Shown in pieces: positions 45,186 to 52,688 of a DNA stretch of 64,000 bases. The number at the start of each line of letters is the position of its first letter. The first letter of the stretch is position 1. Source of the stretch: an uncultured Prevotella sp. (GTDB lineage: Bacteria; Bacteroidota; Bacteroidia; Bacteroidales; Bacteroidaceae); the NCBI GenBank assembly GCA_905233245.1, contig CAJODK010000001.1, forward strand, positions 1 to 64,000, written 5' to 3'. Made by a program: the position numbers and the translations under genes. A model generated the notes under the pieces. The model was not told the DNA's origin, made no database searches, and saw nothing but the letters and a program-made list of their open reading frames with translations.

Positions 45186-46526
45186 TTACTTGATGATGTC
45201 TGTGCCCATATAAGGAACCAGCACCTTTGGCACCTTGATGCCGTCCTCGGTCTGGTTGTTCTCGAGTATGGCAGCCACGATGCGAGGCAGAGCCAGAGCC
45301 GAACCGTTGAGGGTGTGGCAAAGCTCAGTCTTCTTGGTCTGGCTGTTACGATAGCGGCACTTCAAGCGGTTAGCCTGATAGGTGTCGAAGTTAGAAACTG
45401 ATGATACCTCCAGCCAACGCTTCTGAGCCTCAGAATAAACCTCGAAGTCGTAGCATATAGAAGAGGTGAACGACTGGTCGCCACCACAGAGCAGCAGGAT
45501 GCGGTAAGGCAGTTCGAGTTTCTTCAGCAGTCCCTCTACGTGCTCCAGCATCTCCTTGTGGCTCTCCTTAGAGTGCTCAGGCTTGTCTATGCGCACAATC
45601 TCAATCTTTGAGAACTCATGCAGACGGTTCAGTCCTCTTACGTCCTTGCCGTATGAGCCAGCCTCTCTGCGGAAACACTGGGTATAAGCGCAGTTCTTGA
45701 TAGGCAGCTCGCTCTCGTCAAGTATCACGTCACGATAGATGTTGGTTACAGGCACCTCAGCCGTTGGAATGAGGTAGAGGTCGTCAATCTCGCAATGGTA
45801 CATCTGACCCTCCTTGTCGGGCAACTGTCCTGTGCCGTAGCCAGAAGCCTGGTTCACCACAGTAGGAGGCATTATCTCTGTGTAGCCAGAAGCCCTTGCC
45901 TCGTCGAGGAAGAAATTGATGAGTGCTCTCTGCAGACGAGCGCCGTAACCGATATATACAGGGAAACCAGCGCCGGAAATCTTCACGCCGAGATCGAAAT
46001 CTATGAGATTATATTTCTTGGCTAGTTCCCAGTGAGGTAAAACCTCCCCAGGAAGGGTGATAGGTGTCCACACATTGCTGAATTCCTCTACGGTCATAGG
46101 CGTTTTTATCTCCTCTCCTTGGGAGAGGTTGGGAGAGGTTTTCACTACCACGTTATCCTCTGCTGCCTTGCCCTCAGGCACCTCGTCGTATGGTATGTTA
46201 GGAATCTGGCAGAGTAGGGTAGTCAGTTCCTGCTGAGCCTGCCCCATCACGCTCTCCAGTTCCTTCGACTTATCCTTCAGCTGAGCCACCTTAGCCTTAG
46301 CCTCCTCAGCAGCCTCCTTGTTGCCCTGCTTCATCAGCATGCCTATCTGTGCAGCTGCCTTCTTCTGCTCGCTAAGGTTAGCATCCAGTTCCTGCTGAGT
46401 CTCGCGACGCTTCTTGTCCACAGCCATCACCTCGTTGATAGCCTCCTCAGCATTAGCAAAATGCTTCTTCTCGAGACCCTTAATTACTCGTTCTCTCTCT
46501 TCTGTGATAAGTTTAAGTGTAAGCAT
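45186..46526 (-). CDS. serS: serine--tRNA ligase
   Basis: The 446-residue class II synthetase has the N-terminal coiled-coil arm (about 30-100) and motifs FRREAGSYGKDVRGLNRLHEF and TYQANRLKCRYR, ending LPRIVAAILENNQ. About 14 residues (VKTSPNLSQGEEIKTP, near 128-143) come from a 10-bp DNA duplication and sit in a loop between the arm and the core. It is the first gene of a four-gene run. Confidence 0.97.
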   Translation of the reverse strand: MLTLKLITEERERVIKGLEKKHFANAEEAINEVMAVDKKRRETQQELDANLSEQKKAAAQIGMLMKQGNKEAAEEAKAKVAQLKDKSKELESVMGQAQQELTTLLCQIPNIPYDEVPEGKAAEDNVVVKTSPNLSQGEEIKTPMTVEEFSNVWTPITLPGEVLPHWELAKKYNLIDFDLGVKISGAGFPVYIGYGARLQRALINFFLDEARASGYTEIMPPTVVNQASGYGTGQLPDKEGQMYHCEIDDLYLIPTAEVPVTNIYRDVILDESELPIKNCAYTQCFRREAGSYGKDVRGLNRLHEFSKIEIVRIDKPEHSKESHKEMLEHVEGLLKKLELPYRILLLCGGDQSFTSSICYDFEVYSEAQKRWLEVSSVSNFDTYQANRLKCRYRNSQTKKTELCHTLNGSALALPRIVAAILENNQTEDGIKVPKVLVPYMGTDIIK

Positions 46527-46558
46527 ATATAAATGTAATTTGTTGTCCTATTGGTCTG

Positions 46559-46566
46559 CAAAGGTA
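46559..46566 (-). promoter_or_regulatory. serS: -7 element of serS
   Basis: TACCTTTG on the minus strand, followed by CAGACC, lies 32 nt before the serS start codon. The -33 position has TTAG rather than TTTG. Confidence 0.65.
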
Positions 46567-46810
46567 CAAAAAAAACTACATTCAGCCTAACTTTTTCCTT
46601 ATTAAAATAATAATGAACGCATAAATTATTTGAAATCCTTGTCGTTAGATTAACAAAATGCAAGCAAAACGCCCCTTTTTGTGACACTCTGCTCATTCAA
46701 AAATCTTCGTTTCAAAATCAAATTTAGAGCATTCCAACTCCCATTTTTCAACCCTCTGACCACCAATCTTTTACAAAATTCGCGACATTCCAGAATTTGA
46801 AGCCAACTTC
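46567..46810. other. intergenic region between serS and the toxin-antitoxin pair
   Basis: This AT-rich stretch contains the upstream part of the serS promoter and no convincing gene on either strand. Nothing else was recognised before the repeat at 46811. Confidence 0.4.
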
Positions 46811-46870
46811 CCTCTCGCCTCCAAATTCTTCACTCTCGCGCCTTGAGAGCCCCAAAGTGAGTAAGTGAGG
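46811..46870 (-). repeat. dispersed palindromic repeat, copy C (reversed, degraded)
   Basis: On the minus strand it reads CCTCACTTACTCACTTTGGGGCTCTCAAGGCGC, matching the first half of copy A closely, then diverges before ending GGAGGCGAGAGG. It lies between serS and the toxin-antitoxin promoter. Confidence 0.65.
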
Positions 46871-46915
46871 TTAAAATGAAAAATTCTTTCTTTTCTCTAC
46901 TTTTTCTCCCCTTTG

Positions 46916-46947
46916 TTTGGAGAAGTAAAAATAATTCCTTAATTTTG
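46916..46947 (+). promoter_or_regulatory. promoter of the toxin-antitoxin operon
   Basis: TTTG at 46916-46919, 20 nt, then TAATTTTG at 46940-46947. The antitoxin ATG is at 46978. Confidence 0.75.
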
Positions 46948-46977
46948 CAAATGGAATCATAAAGAAAGGAAAAAAAT

Positions 46978-47238
46978 ATGAGTGTAACTATTTCGGCACC
47001 TCATTCTTCTCAAATGATTGTAACATTAGAGAATAATGCTATGGTATCAGACATAAAGAAAGCCTTGCGACTCATCAAAGGTATCGCATCTGTGCGTATG
47101 GCTCGCATTACAGATGATAACCAAATTACTCCTGCGCTATATGCCAAAATCAAGAAAGCACGTCAGGAATACGCTAATGGCGAAACTATTTCATGCAGTT
47201 CTCCAGAAGAAATGCAGCAGTATTTTGATAGCTTATGA
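46978..47238 (+). CDS. antitoxin of a type II toxin-antitoxin pair
   Basis: The 86-residue protein has a short strand and helix start (VTISAPHSSQMIVTLE) and a C-terminal part likely to wrap the toxin (YANGETISCSSPEEMQQYF). Its stop overlaps the toxin ATG by 4 nt, the usual coupling. It should bind its own promoter and block the toxin. Confidence 0.8.
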   Translation: MSVTISAPHSSQMIVTLENNAMVSDIKKALRLIKGIASVRMARITDDNQITPALYAKIKKARQEYANGETISCSSPEEMQQYFDSL

Positions 47239-47510
47239 TGTACAAGGTAGAATATTCAAAAGAGGCTGACAAGACGCTTAGAAAGTGGAAGAAATCCAAT
47301 CCAATTCTGTTCAAAAAGGCCACTAAGATTTTAATGGATATAATGCAACATCCACGTACAGGTATTGGACATCCAGAAGCCCTCGTCGGAGGTAATGATA
47401 TTACCTATTCTCGCCATATTACAGCCCATGACAGGATAATCTACGATATTTATGACGACAAGGTAACTGTTCTGATTGTGCAGGCAGAAGACCATTATAA
47501 TGACAAATAA
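47235..47510 (+). CDS. Txe/YoeB-family mRNA-interferase toxin
   Basis: The 91-residue RelE-fold toxin shows HPRTGIGHPEALVGGNDITYSRHITAHDRIIYDI and ends AEDHYNDK, with the family's C-terminal His-Tyr. Glu and Arg of the PEAL and SRHIT stretches align with catalytic positions. It would cleave mRNA on the ribosome. The AT-rich context suggests acquisition. Confidence 0.9.
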   Translation: MMYKVEYSKEADKTLRKWKKSNPILFKKATKILMDIMQHPRTGIGHPEALVGGNDITYSRHITAHDRIIYDIYDDKVTVLIVQAEDHYNDK

Positions 47511-47680
47511 CCAATACGAAGGTCAATATTTCAACCAATAACTAAACTGATTGCCTATGACGAAAACTTAACAATGGTGCTGATAGCACGCCGAATTTAG
47601 TAATCACATTATTAACCCTGGCGATGCTGCTCACTAACATATTATACTTGGACTAATAGTCCTTGTTCTCGTTCATCGAA

Positions 47681-47774
47681 ACCGCCAAATTTAAGATCAG
47701 TGAGAATGAGTGACGAAAGTTCACGCTACGGCGTGAATTGTTCTCACTTTTCTACTGATAGGGTGCTTGGCGGT
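47681..47774 (+). ncRNA. structured RNA candidate with nested stems and a UACG tetraloop
   Basis: Three nested stems are seen by eye: ACCGCCAA/TTGGCGGT (47681-47688 with 47767-47774), GTGAGAA/TTCTCAC (47700-47706 with 47741-47747, with an alternative ATCAGT/ACTGAT extension), and TTCACGC/GCGTGAA (47720-47726 with 47731-47737) closed by a C-UACG-G tetraloop. The arm GGCGG at 47769-47773 can instead pair with CCGCC at 47806-47810 beside a U-run. That looks like a leader switch for the gene at 47827. It is not a family I can name. Confidence 0.5.
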
Positions 47775-47784
47775 ACCTGATGGA

Positions 47785-47820
47785 CGGAAAGGCAATAGAG
47801 CAGTTCCGCCTTTTTATTTT
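47785..47820 (+). terminator. terminator-like hairpin before the secreted-protein gene
   Basis: CGGAA (47785-47789) pairs with TTCCG (47804-47808), or GGCGG (47769-47773) with CCGCC (47806-47810), directly before TTTTTATTTTT. It ends just upstream of the ATG at 47827, so it could end an upstream RNA or attenuate this gene. Confidence 0.5.
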
Positions 47821-47826
47821 TGTTCT

Positions 47827-48426
47827 ATGAAAAAAACGTTGTTCATTTTTGCATTCCTAATTACAAGCATCTTTTCTTTTGCTCAAGAACCTACCGATAC
47901 GATACAAAAACCGATCAAATTTGCGAGTTGGTCAATTTCAGAATGCTTCCAAGCTGAAGCTGGATTTGCTGGGAGTTATTGGAAACCGACTTTCAATATT
48001 GCACTTGACAAAGAAGGATACTATTGTGTTGTTAATCTATACAACCAAAGCTGTTATTATTCTATAGATACAGAGACACTTCCCCATTTGTATTTAAAAA
48101 CAGACAAAAATGAAATAATAGATTTAGAAATGGATGGTGACGAGCCAGTACATAAATTTTATCTTAAAGGCTATTATGCGTATAGAACGTGGATGCCTGG
48201 AAGATATGTCACTAGACTAATCTATTTTATCCCAGATATCAATAAATTCCTTTCTAATTACTACATAAAATATCGAGTTTGGCTGGGAGAAGGATTTAAA
48301 GATGTGGAATTAAGCTCTGGTTTTGCCAAGAAATTTAACAAAAGATTGAAGAGTGCTTACGAAGAGGCTACTTCCATATATAATACAAAACAACATTCGC
48401 TAAACAATCCACTTGAGGGATTTTAA
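47827..48426 (+). CDS. small secreted protein of unknown function
   Basis: The ATG at 47827 gives 199 residues with a clear signal peptide (KKTLFIFAFLITSIFSFAQ, cut after Ala-Gln). The in-frame ATG at 47767 lies in the structured leader and is rejected. The mature part has aromatic strands (YYCVVNLYNQSCYYS) and an internal basic region; no family was recognised. AT-rich, like the neighbouring toxin-antitoxin pair. It ends before a good terminator. Confidence 0.65.
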   Translation: MKKTLFIFAFLITSIFSFAQEPTDTIQKPIKFASWSISECFQAEAGFAGSYWKPTFNIALDKEGYYCVVNLYNQSCYYSIDTETLPHLYLKTDKNEIIDLEMDGDEPVHKFYLKGYYAYRTWMPGRYVTRLIYFIPDINKFLSNYYIKYRVWLGEGFKDVELSSGFAKKFNKRLKSAYEEATSIYNTKQHSLNNPLEGF

Positions 48427-48543
48427 AGACAATGTCTTAATTGACTTGCTCAATCTCAGAAGGGACTAAATATCCTCAAGATGAGTGACGGAACCACAAG
48501 AAAAGTGGTGAAGTAAAAGACACACCTTATTACTATATACAAC

Positions 48544-48566
48544 AAATCATCCTGATGATTTTTTTT
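48544..48566 (+). terminator. terminator after the secreted-protein gene
   Basis: AAATCATC and GATGATTT form an 8-bp stem with a CT loop (48544-48561), followed directly by more T residues. Confidence 0.8.
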
Positions 48567-48575
48567 GTTTTTCTT

Positions 48576-48607
48576 TTTGCAACTTTCAAAATAAAGCCTT
48601 AACTTTG
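48576..48607 (+). promoter_or_regulatory. full consensus promoter without a normal-sized gene
   Basis: TTTG at 48576-48579, 20 nt, then TAACTTTG at 48600-48607. The first frame downstream is the 55-codon ORF at 48648. The next ordinary gene is 440 nt away and has its own promoter. Confidence 0.75.
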
Positions 48608-48647
48608 TGGTCAAAAGACAATAAGAGAAGCTGCTAAGAAGAACATT

Positions 48648-48815
48648 ATGACAGAAGAGCATTGGCAATGGCAGGAGCCAGGAACGGCATGGAGGGGCAT
48701 TTGTCACGTCTTTTCGCGCACGTACGCGCGTAATATTTTTGCAAATCAAACTAAAATCCTCCACTCGCCTTCGGGAAAGCGCATAAATACTGGGCTGGCG
48801 AATGGTGGAGGATAG
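48648..48815 (+). pseudogene. 55-codon ORF, possible remnant of a Y1/RAYT-like transposase start
   Basis: The frame starts MTEEHWQWQEPGTAWRGICHV and is open to a TAG at 48813-48815. From memory, the W-Q-x-P-G-x-A-W-x-G start resembles N-termini of REP-associated (Y1) transposase-like proteins in Prevotella, in which I-Y-H-V-T follows; here the sequence degrades after HV and runs into repeat copy D. The family assignment needs a database search. It lies 40 nt after a full promoter. Confidence 0.35.
48758..48811 (+). repeat. dispersed palindromic repeat, copy D
   Basis: CCTCCACTCGCC at the left and GGCGAATGGTGGAGG at the right are imperfect inverted ends around AAGCGCATAAATACTGGGCT, the core shared with the other copies. 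A further GGAGAGTGGAGG follows. Confidence 0.75.
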
Positions 48816-48860
48816 GTGGAGAGTGGAGGTTTTTGCCCATTTTTTTGTGTTTTGTGGGCG

Positions 48861-48928
48861 CTTAGCTTCCATCTGCGGGTACTTAGCGCCCACGTGCGGG
48901 TGCTATGCTTCCAGATGCCCTAGCATAG
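48861..48928. repeat. array of four phased cores at 21-nt spacing (array 2)
   Basis: Cores CTTAG at 48861 and 48882, CTATG at 48903 and CATAG at 48924 are exactly 21 nt apart, each followed by C. The filler differs wholly from array 1 at 34201-34268. Within it GTGGGCGCT (48854-48862) pairs with AGCGCCCAC (48885-48893) and TGCTATGC (48901-48908) with GCATAGCA (48923-48930), giving two hairpins in a row. Confidence 0.8.
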
Positions 48929-48993
48929 CAAGGGCGCGCTATTCTTTGCAAGCAAAGCCAGCAGAGCTGGAGCGGCATAGCAACTGCAAGTTA

Positions 48994-49048
48994 ATGTAAA
49001 AAATGTTATACAGATAAGGTGTTGTCATTTTTTTTTCGTACCTTTGCA
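48994..49048 (+). repeat. 55-bp perfect direct repeat with promoter, copy 1
   Basis: The same 55 bases occur at 52226-52280. The unit runs from ATGTAAAAAATG through TACCTTTGCA. TACCTTTG at 49039-49046 is a -7 element 5 nt before the GTG start of the PHP gene. Confidence 0.9.
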
Positions 49049-49051
49049 CCC

Positions 49052-49807
49052 GTGAAAACCGTATTAGACGTACATACACACACCATAATGAGCGGCCATG
49101 CATACTCCACACTACAGGAGATGGCACAGGCTGCTGCCGATAAGGGATTACAGATACTGGGCATCACCGACCACGCTTCCTCTATACCAGGCAGCGTACA
49201 GCCAGTCTATTTCCGTAATACCCACGTCATACCGCGTGAGATGTACGGCATCAGACTGCTTATAGGTGCCGAACTCAATATCCTTGACACCCACGGCACC
49301 CTCGACCTTGAGGAGTTCTACTACCGACTCATGGATATCCGCATCGCTGGCATACACAAATTCTGCTGGACGGGAGGCACACGCACTCAGAACACCGATG
49401 GCATGATAGCGGCGATAGAGAATAAGTGGACCGACATCATTTCGCATCCAGGCGATGGTGTCTGTGAACTCGATTTTCTACCCATCGTTATGGCTGCCAA
49501 GCGTACTGATACGCTTTTGGAACTCAACTCCTCATCCTTGCGTCCCATACGTAATAAACCGATGGCCATCGCCAACAATCTGGAGATACTACGCCTATGC
49601 AAAAAGTATGACGTACCCATCATTCTCGGCAGTGATGCACACATCAGTTTTGATATCGCTAATTATCAATACGCTCTTCCTTTAATTGAGGAAGCACAAT
49701 TTCCTGGTGAACTGATAGTTAACGATAAGCCAGAACTCTTCTTTGAAATCATAGAACGCTCTGGTGCCGAGAGGTTCTACAACCGCATTCCCGACTCACC
49801 ATATTGA
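49052..49807 (+). CDS. PHP-domain phosphoesterase (YcdX-like)
   Basis: Starting at the GTG at 49052 gives 251 residues beginning K-T-V-L-D-V-H-T-H-T, the first metal motif of PHP domains; GITDHAS and ILGSDAHIS are the later metal motifs. These enzymes hydrolyse phosphate esters; the substrate is unknown. The ATG at 49019 lies in the promoter repeat and is rejected. Only five bases separate the -7 box from GTG, so the mRNA may be leaderless. Confidence 0.88.
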   Translation: MKTVLDVHTHTIMSGHAYSTLQEMAQAAADKGLQILGITDHASSIPGSVQPVYFRNTHVIPREMYGIRLLIGAELNILDTHGTLDLEEFYYRLMDIRIAGIHKFCWTGGTRTQNTDGMIAAIENKWTDIISHPGDGVCELDFLPIVMAAKRTDTLLELNSSSLRPIRNKPMAIANNLEILRLCKKYDVPIILGSDAHISFDIANYQYALPLIEEAQFPGELIVNDKPELFFEIIERSGAERFYNRIPDSPY

Positions 49808-50235
49808 AGATAAAAAAGAAACATATTGTCCTTTTCTTTATCACCGTTATGACGATGGTGGCGGCTCGTTATGTCGAGTCATCTACTGAGACGGAGTTGG
49901 GAAATGGTGAGCTGAATAGTAAGGAAAATACCGAAGTTGTCTCCGATGCCGACTTCATGCCCAGCGAGGGTGTTATCAGTGAAGCACCACAGGTGCCAGT
50001 CACCATGCCCGTTCGCAGAGTTTTGTCACCAACTACCTCCAGTGGTTTTTCGCTCTCACGAGTCATACGTTTGCAGCATAATCTTTCGATAGCACAGTTG
50101 GCCATTCTTGCCAACACCATAATAGACAGCATCAGTAAGGGTGAGAATAGCGTTTTTGCAGTTCTCAGGATGCCCTATAATCATTCTCGTTCCTGCGAGT
50201 ACTATGTCTATGCATTGCGGATGATAGTGATTTGA
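49804..50235 (+). CDS. small exported or membrane-anchored protein of unknown function
   Basis: It begins with a TTG that overlaps the PHP stop (TTGA), giving 143 residues. The first 20 (KIKKKHIVLFFITVMTMVAA) form a signal or anchor, followed by an acidic low-complexity stretch and a C-terminal part with paired cysteine and tyrosines (SRSCEYYVYALRMIVI). No family recognised. Confidence 0.6.
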   Translation: MKIKKKHIVLFFITVMTMVAARYVESSTETELGNGELNSKENTEVVSDADFMPSEGVISEAPQVPVTMPVRRVLSPTTSSGFSLSRVIRLQHNLSIAQLAILANTIIDSISKGENSVFAVLRMPYNHSRSCEYYVYALRMIVI

Positions 50236-50291
50236 TGTTTACTTAAGTGACTAAGTAATCAAATCATTAACATAACGCATTTTATATAATC

Positions 50292-50825
50292 ATGAAAGAA
50301 AAAACTGTAGCAGGCACAGCTGTGTCTGCACTTGATGGCAACTATATGTTGTCATCCTGCGGGTGTATCAAGAGCATACATCTGCTCCATATACTCTTCG
50401 GCGTCGTCATCACTATTGCAGGTGTTATTCTCGTGCTACTACCTGAAGAGGGTATCATCACCAACAAGGATTTTACCAGCGCTGTATCTATGGCTGGTCT
50501 TTTGATAGGTCTCTATGGCCTGTACTATGTGTTGTTTCGCAATCGTCGCATGGTATCTCAGGCTACAGGCAGTCCTGTCAAGCATTATCAGAACTACTAC
50601 GAACCTGCGGAACTACAGCAACTTAAGGATTTCATCCAAGGTACAGGCACCACGTTGCCTGTATCACGTCAGCAGGGTGGTGTTTACCTCAATGCTTATA
50701 TCGCAGATGACTATTCCGTAGCATGCGTTCAGCTCAGTCAGTATCAGGACCTTGCCTACGAACCCGTCACAGAACCTACAAAACTCTCTGCAGAAAAAAC
50801 GCAAATCTTAATTCTTAACTCTTAA
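50292..50825 (+). CDS. two-helix membrane protein of unknown function
   Basis: The 177-residue protein has two hydrophobic segments (about 27-48 and 60-79) and a soluble C-terminal domain with no known motif. It lies 13 nt before nhaD, so it may be part of the same transcript. The spacer to nhaD is again a 7-nt repeat series (CTTAATT-like). Confidence 0.7.
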   Translation: MKEKTVAGTAVSALDGNYMLSSCGCIKSIHLLHILFGVVITIAGVILVLLPEEGIITNKDFTSAVSMAGLLIGLYGLYYVLFRNRRMVSQATGSPVKHYQNYYEPAELQQLKDFIQGTGTTLPVSRQQGGVYLNAYIADDYSVACVQLSQYQDLAYEPVTEPTKLSAEKTQILILNS

Positions 50826-50838
50826 TTCCTAACTACAA

Positions 50839-52155
50839 ATGACAACGTTAATAGTAATTATATTCTGTCTTGGCTATGCCCTGATAGCACTTGAGAATAT
50901 AACCAAGGTCAATAAAGCTGCTGTTGCACTCATGATGTGCGTCTTCACCTGGGGACTCTTTGCCTTGGGCGGTTTTGCAGGCGAGGGACTCAATGCCGTC
51001 ATAGAGAAGAATCTCGGTGAGGCTGGTACAACGCTATTTTTCCTCATGGGAGCCATGACCATCGTAGAGGTGGTGGATCAACATGGAGGCTTCAATTTTG
51101 TGCGCACCGTACTGCATTCAAAGAGCAAACGTGCTCTGATGTGGAAGATAGTTTTTATGACATTCTTACTCTCTGCTGTGCTTGATAATCTCACCACTTC
51201 CATCGTGATGATTATGATACTGCGCAAGTTGGTCACAGACCGCACCGACCGCATTTGGTATGCCTCACTTGTCATCATTGCTGCCAATGCTGGCGGAGCC
51301 TTTTCGCCCATCGGTGATGTCACAACCATCATGATATGGAATGCCAAACTCATCACAGCCACTGGTGTTATTCGTGAGATAATCGTGCCATCGCTTCTCG
51401 CCCTCATAGTTCCTGCACTCATTGTTCAGACCCGACTCAGAGGTGCACTGCCAGAGGTCGGTTTGTCTAAGGAGAAAACCATACTGCCTGTCACTAAGGT
51501 GCAGAGGAATATTATCTTCTTTCTCGGAGTTGGCGGACTGTGTTTTGTGCCAGTATTCCACAATCTGACGGAATTGCCAGCCTTTATGGGAATCCTGATG
51601 GTGCTTGGAGTACTCTGGTTTGTTACAGAGGTGATATACTGGAAGAAGGGAGAACATGATGCCACAGCCAAGCGCATCACCAATCTGCTCTCGCACATCG
51701 ATATGACCACAATACTATTTTTTCTTGGCATCCTTATGTCAGTTTCCGTGCTCTCCGAGGTGGGAGTTCTTAGCGCTGTCGGTACGTGGTTGGAGGAGAC
51801 CGTCGGCAATTGTTACATAGTGACAGGTGCTATTGGCGTGCTCTCCTCTGTAGTTGACAATGTGCCACTCGTAGCAGGTGCTATGAAGATGTATGTAGTG
51901 CCTACAGCGTCGCAGATACTTGCAGACCCACTTCTCGCCAATTATGCCGTTGACGGTATCTTCTGGCAGTTGCTCTCTTACTGCGCAGGAGTGGGAGGTT
52001 CTATGCTCATCATTGGCTCTGCTGCAGGCGTAGTAGTGATGGGACTGGAGAATATCTCCTTCGGTTGGTATATGCGCCATATCACTCCGATAGCCCTTGC
52101 TGGCTACCTCTGCGGTATCGTTGCCTACTACCTGCAGAATCTCCTCTTGATGTGA
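50839..52155 (+). CDS. nhaD: NhaD-type sodium/proton antiporter, second copy
   Basis: The 438-residue membrane protein shows SAVLDNLTTSIVMIMILRKL, GGAFSPIGDVTTIMIW and SSVVDNVPLVAGAMKMY, the family's conserved acidic helices. It is only moderately similar to the copy at 41414-42784, so the two are old paralogues. It ends at a good terminator. Confidence 0.93.
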   Translation: MTTLIVIIFCLGYALIALENITKVNKAAVALMMCVFTWGLFALGGFAGEGLNAVIEKNLGEAGTTLFFLMGAMTIVEVVDQHGGFNFVRTVLHSKSKRALMWKIVFMTFLLSAVLDNLTTSIVMIMILRKLVTDRTDRIWYASLVIIAANAGGAFSPIGDVTTIMIWNAKLITATGVIREIIVPSLLALIVPALIVQTRLRGALPEVGLSKEKTILPVTKVQRNIIFFLGVGGLCFVPVFHNLTELPAFMGILMVLGVLWFVTEVIYWKKGEHDATAKRITNLLSHIDMTTILFFLGILMSVSVLSEVGVLSAVGTWLEETVGNCYIVTGAIGVLSSVVDNVPLVAGAMKMYVVPTASQILADPLLANYAVDGIFWQLLSYCAGVGGSMLIIGSAAGVVVMGLENISFGWYMRHITPIALAGYLCGIVAYYLQNLLLM

Positions 52156-52172
52156 ACACTAAATAATCCACT

Positions 52173-52203
52173 AAAGCACTCGTACTATCGAGTGCTTTTT
52201 TTG
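52173..52203 (+). terminator. terminator after nhaD
   Basis: AAAGCACTCG and CGAGTGCTTT form a 10-bp stem around TACTAT, followed by a T-run. Confidence 0.9.
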
Positions 52204-52225
52204 TGCATGCACACAAAGGGGATAT

Positions 52226-52280
52226 ATGTAAAAAATGTTATACAGATAAGGTGTTGTCATTTTTTTTTCGTACCTTTGCA
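52226..52280 (+). repeat. 55-bp perfect direct repeat with promoter, copy 2
   Basis: Identical to 48994-49048 over 55 bp. Its TACCTTTG at 52271-52278 is the -7 element of rsfS, whose ATG is at 52303. Confidence 0.9.
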
Positions 52281-52302
52281 GGGAATTTTATAAATAAGGA
52301 TT

Positions 52303-52665
52303 ATGAACAAAGACATTAAGATACTGGTGGATACCGCCGTCAAGGGTATTAAGGAAAAGAAAGGTCACAACATCTGCATAGTGGATATGGAGGGCATGGA
52401 GGGCGTCATCGCTCAGGCTTTCGTGATATGCGAAGGTGGTTCGCCATCCCAGATTTCTGCTATCGTGGACTCGGTGGAGGAGACAATGCGCAAGGACCTG
52501 AAGGAGAAGACTGTGCGCACGGCAGGTACGGAGAACTGTATCTGGGTTGCGATGGACTATACGGACATCATGGTGCACATCTTCCTGCCTGAGGCACGCG
52601 ATTTCTATAATCTGGAGGAGTTGTGGCAGGATGCTCCAACGACACAGATTCCGGACGAAGATTGA
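52303..52665 (+). CDS. rsfS: ribosome silencing factor RsfS
   Basis: The 120-residue protein binds uL14 and keeps ribosomal subunits apart in starvation. Typical stretches are KEKKGHNICIVDM, FVICEGGSPSQISAIVDSVEE and WVAMDYTDIMVHIFLPEAR. It heads the rsfS-ftsH-cdsA operon. Confidence 0.95.
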   Translation: MNKDIKILVDTAVKGIKEKKGHNICIVDMEGMEGVIAQAFVICEGGSPSQISAIVDSVEETMRKDLKEKTVRTAGTENCIWVAMDYTDIMVHIFLPEARDFYNLEELWQDAPTTQIPDED

Positions 52666-52688
52666 ATATTGAAAATTGAATATTGAAA

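Noticed and set aside
47681..47774. Integron attC site after a toxin-antitoxin cassette
   Set aside because: The nested inverted repeats resemble one, but I find no RYYYAAC/GTTRRRY pair at the ends and no integrase.
48994..52280. Transposon bounded by 55-bp repeats
   Set aside because: The genes between encode ordinary enzymes and a transporter; there is no transposase, integrase or short terminal inverted repeat.
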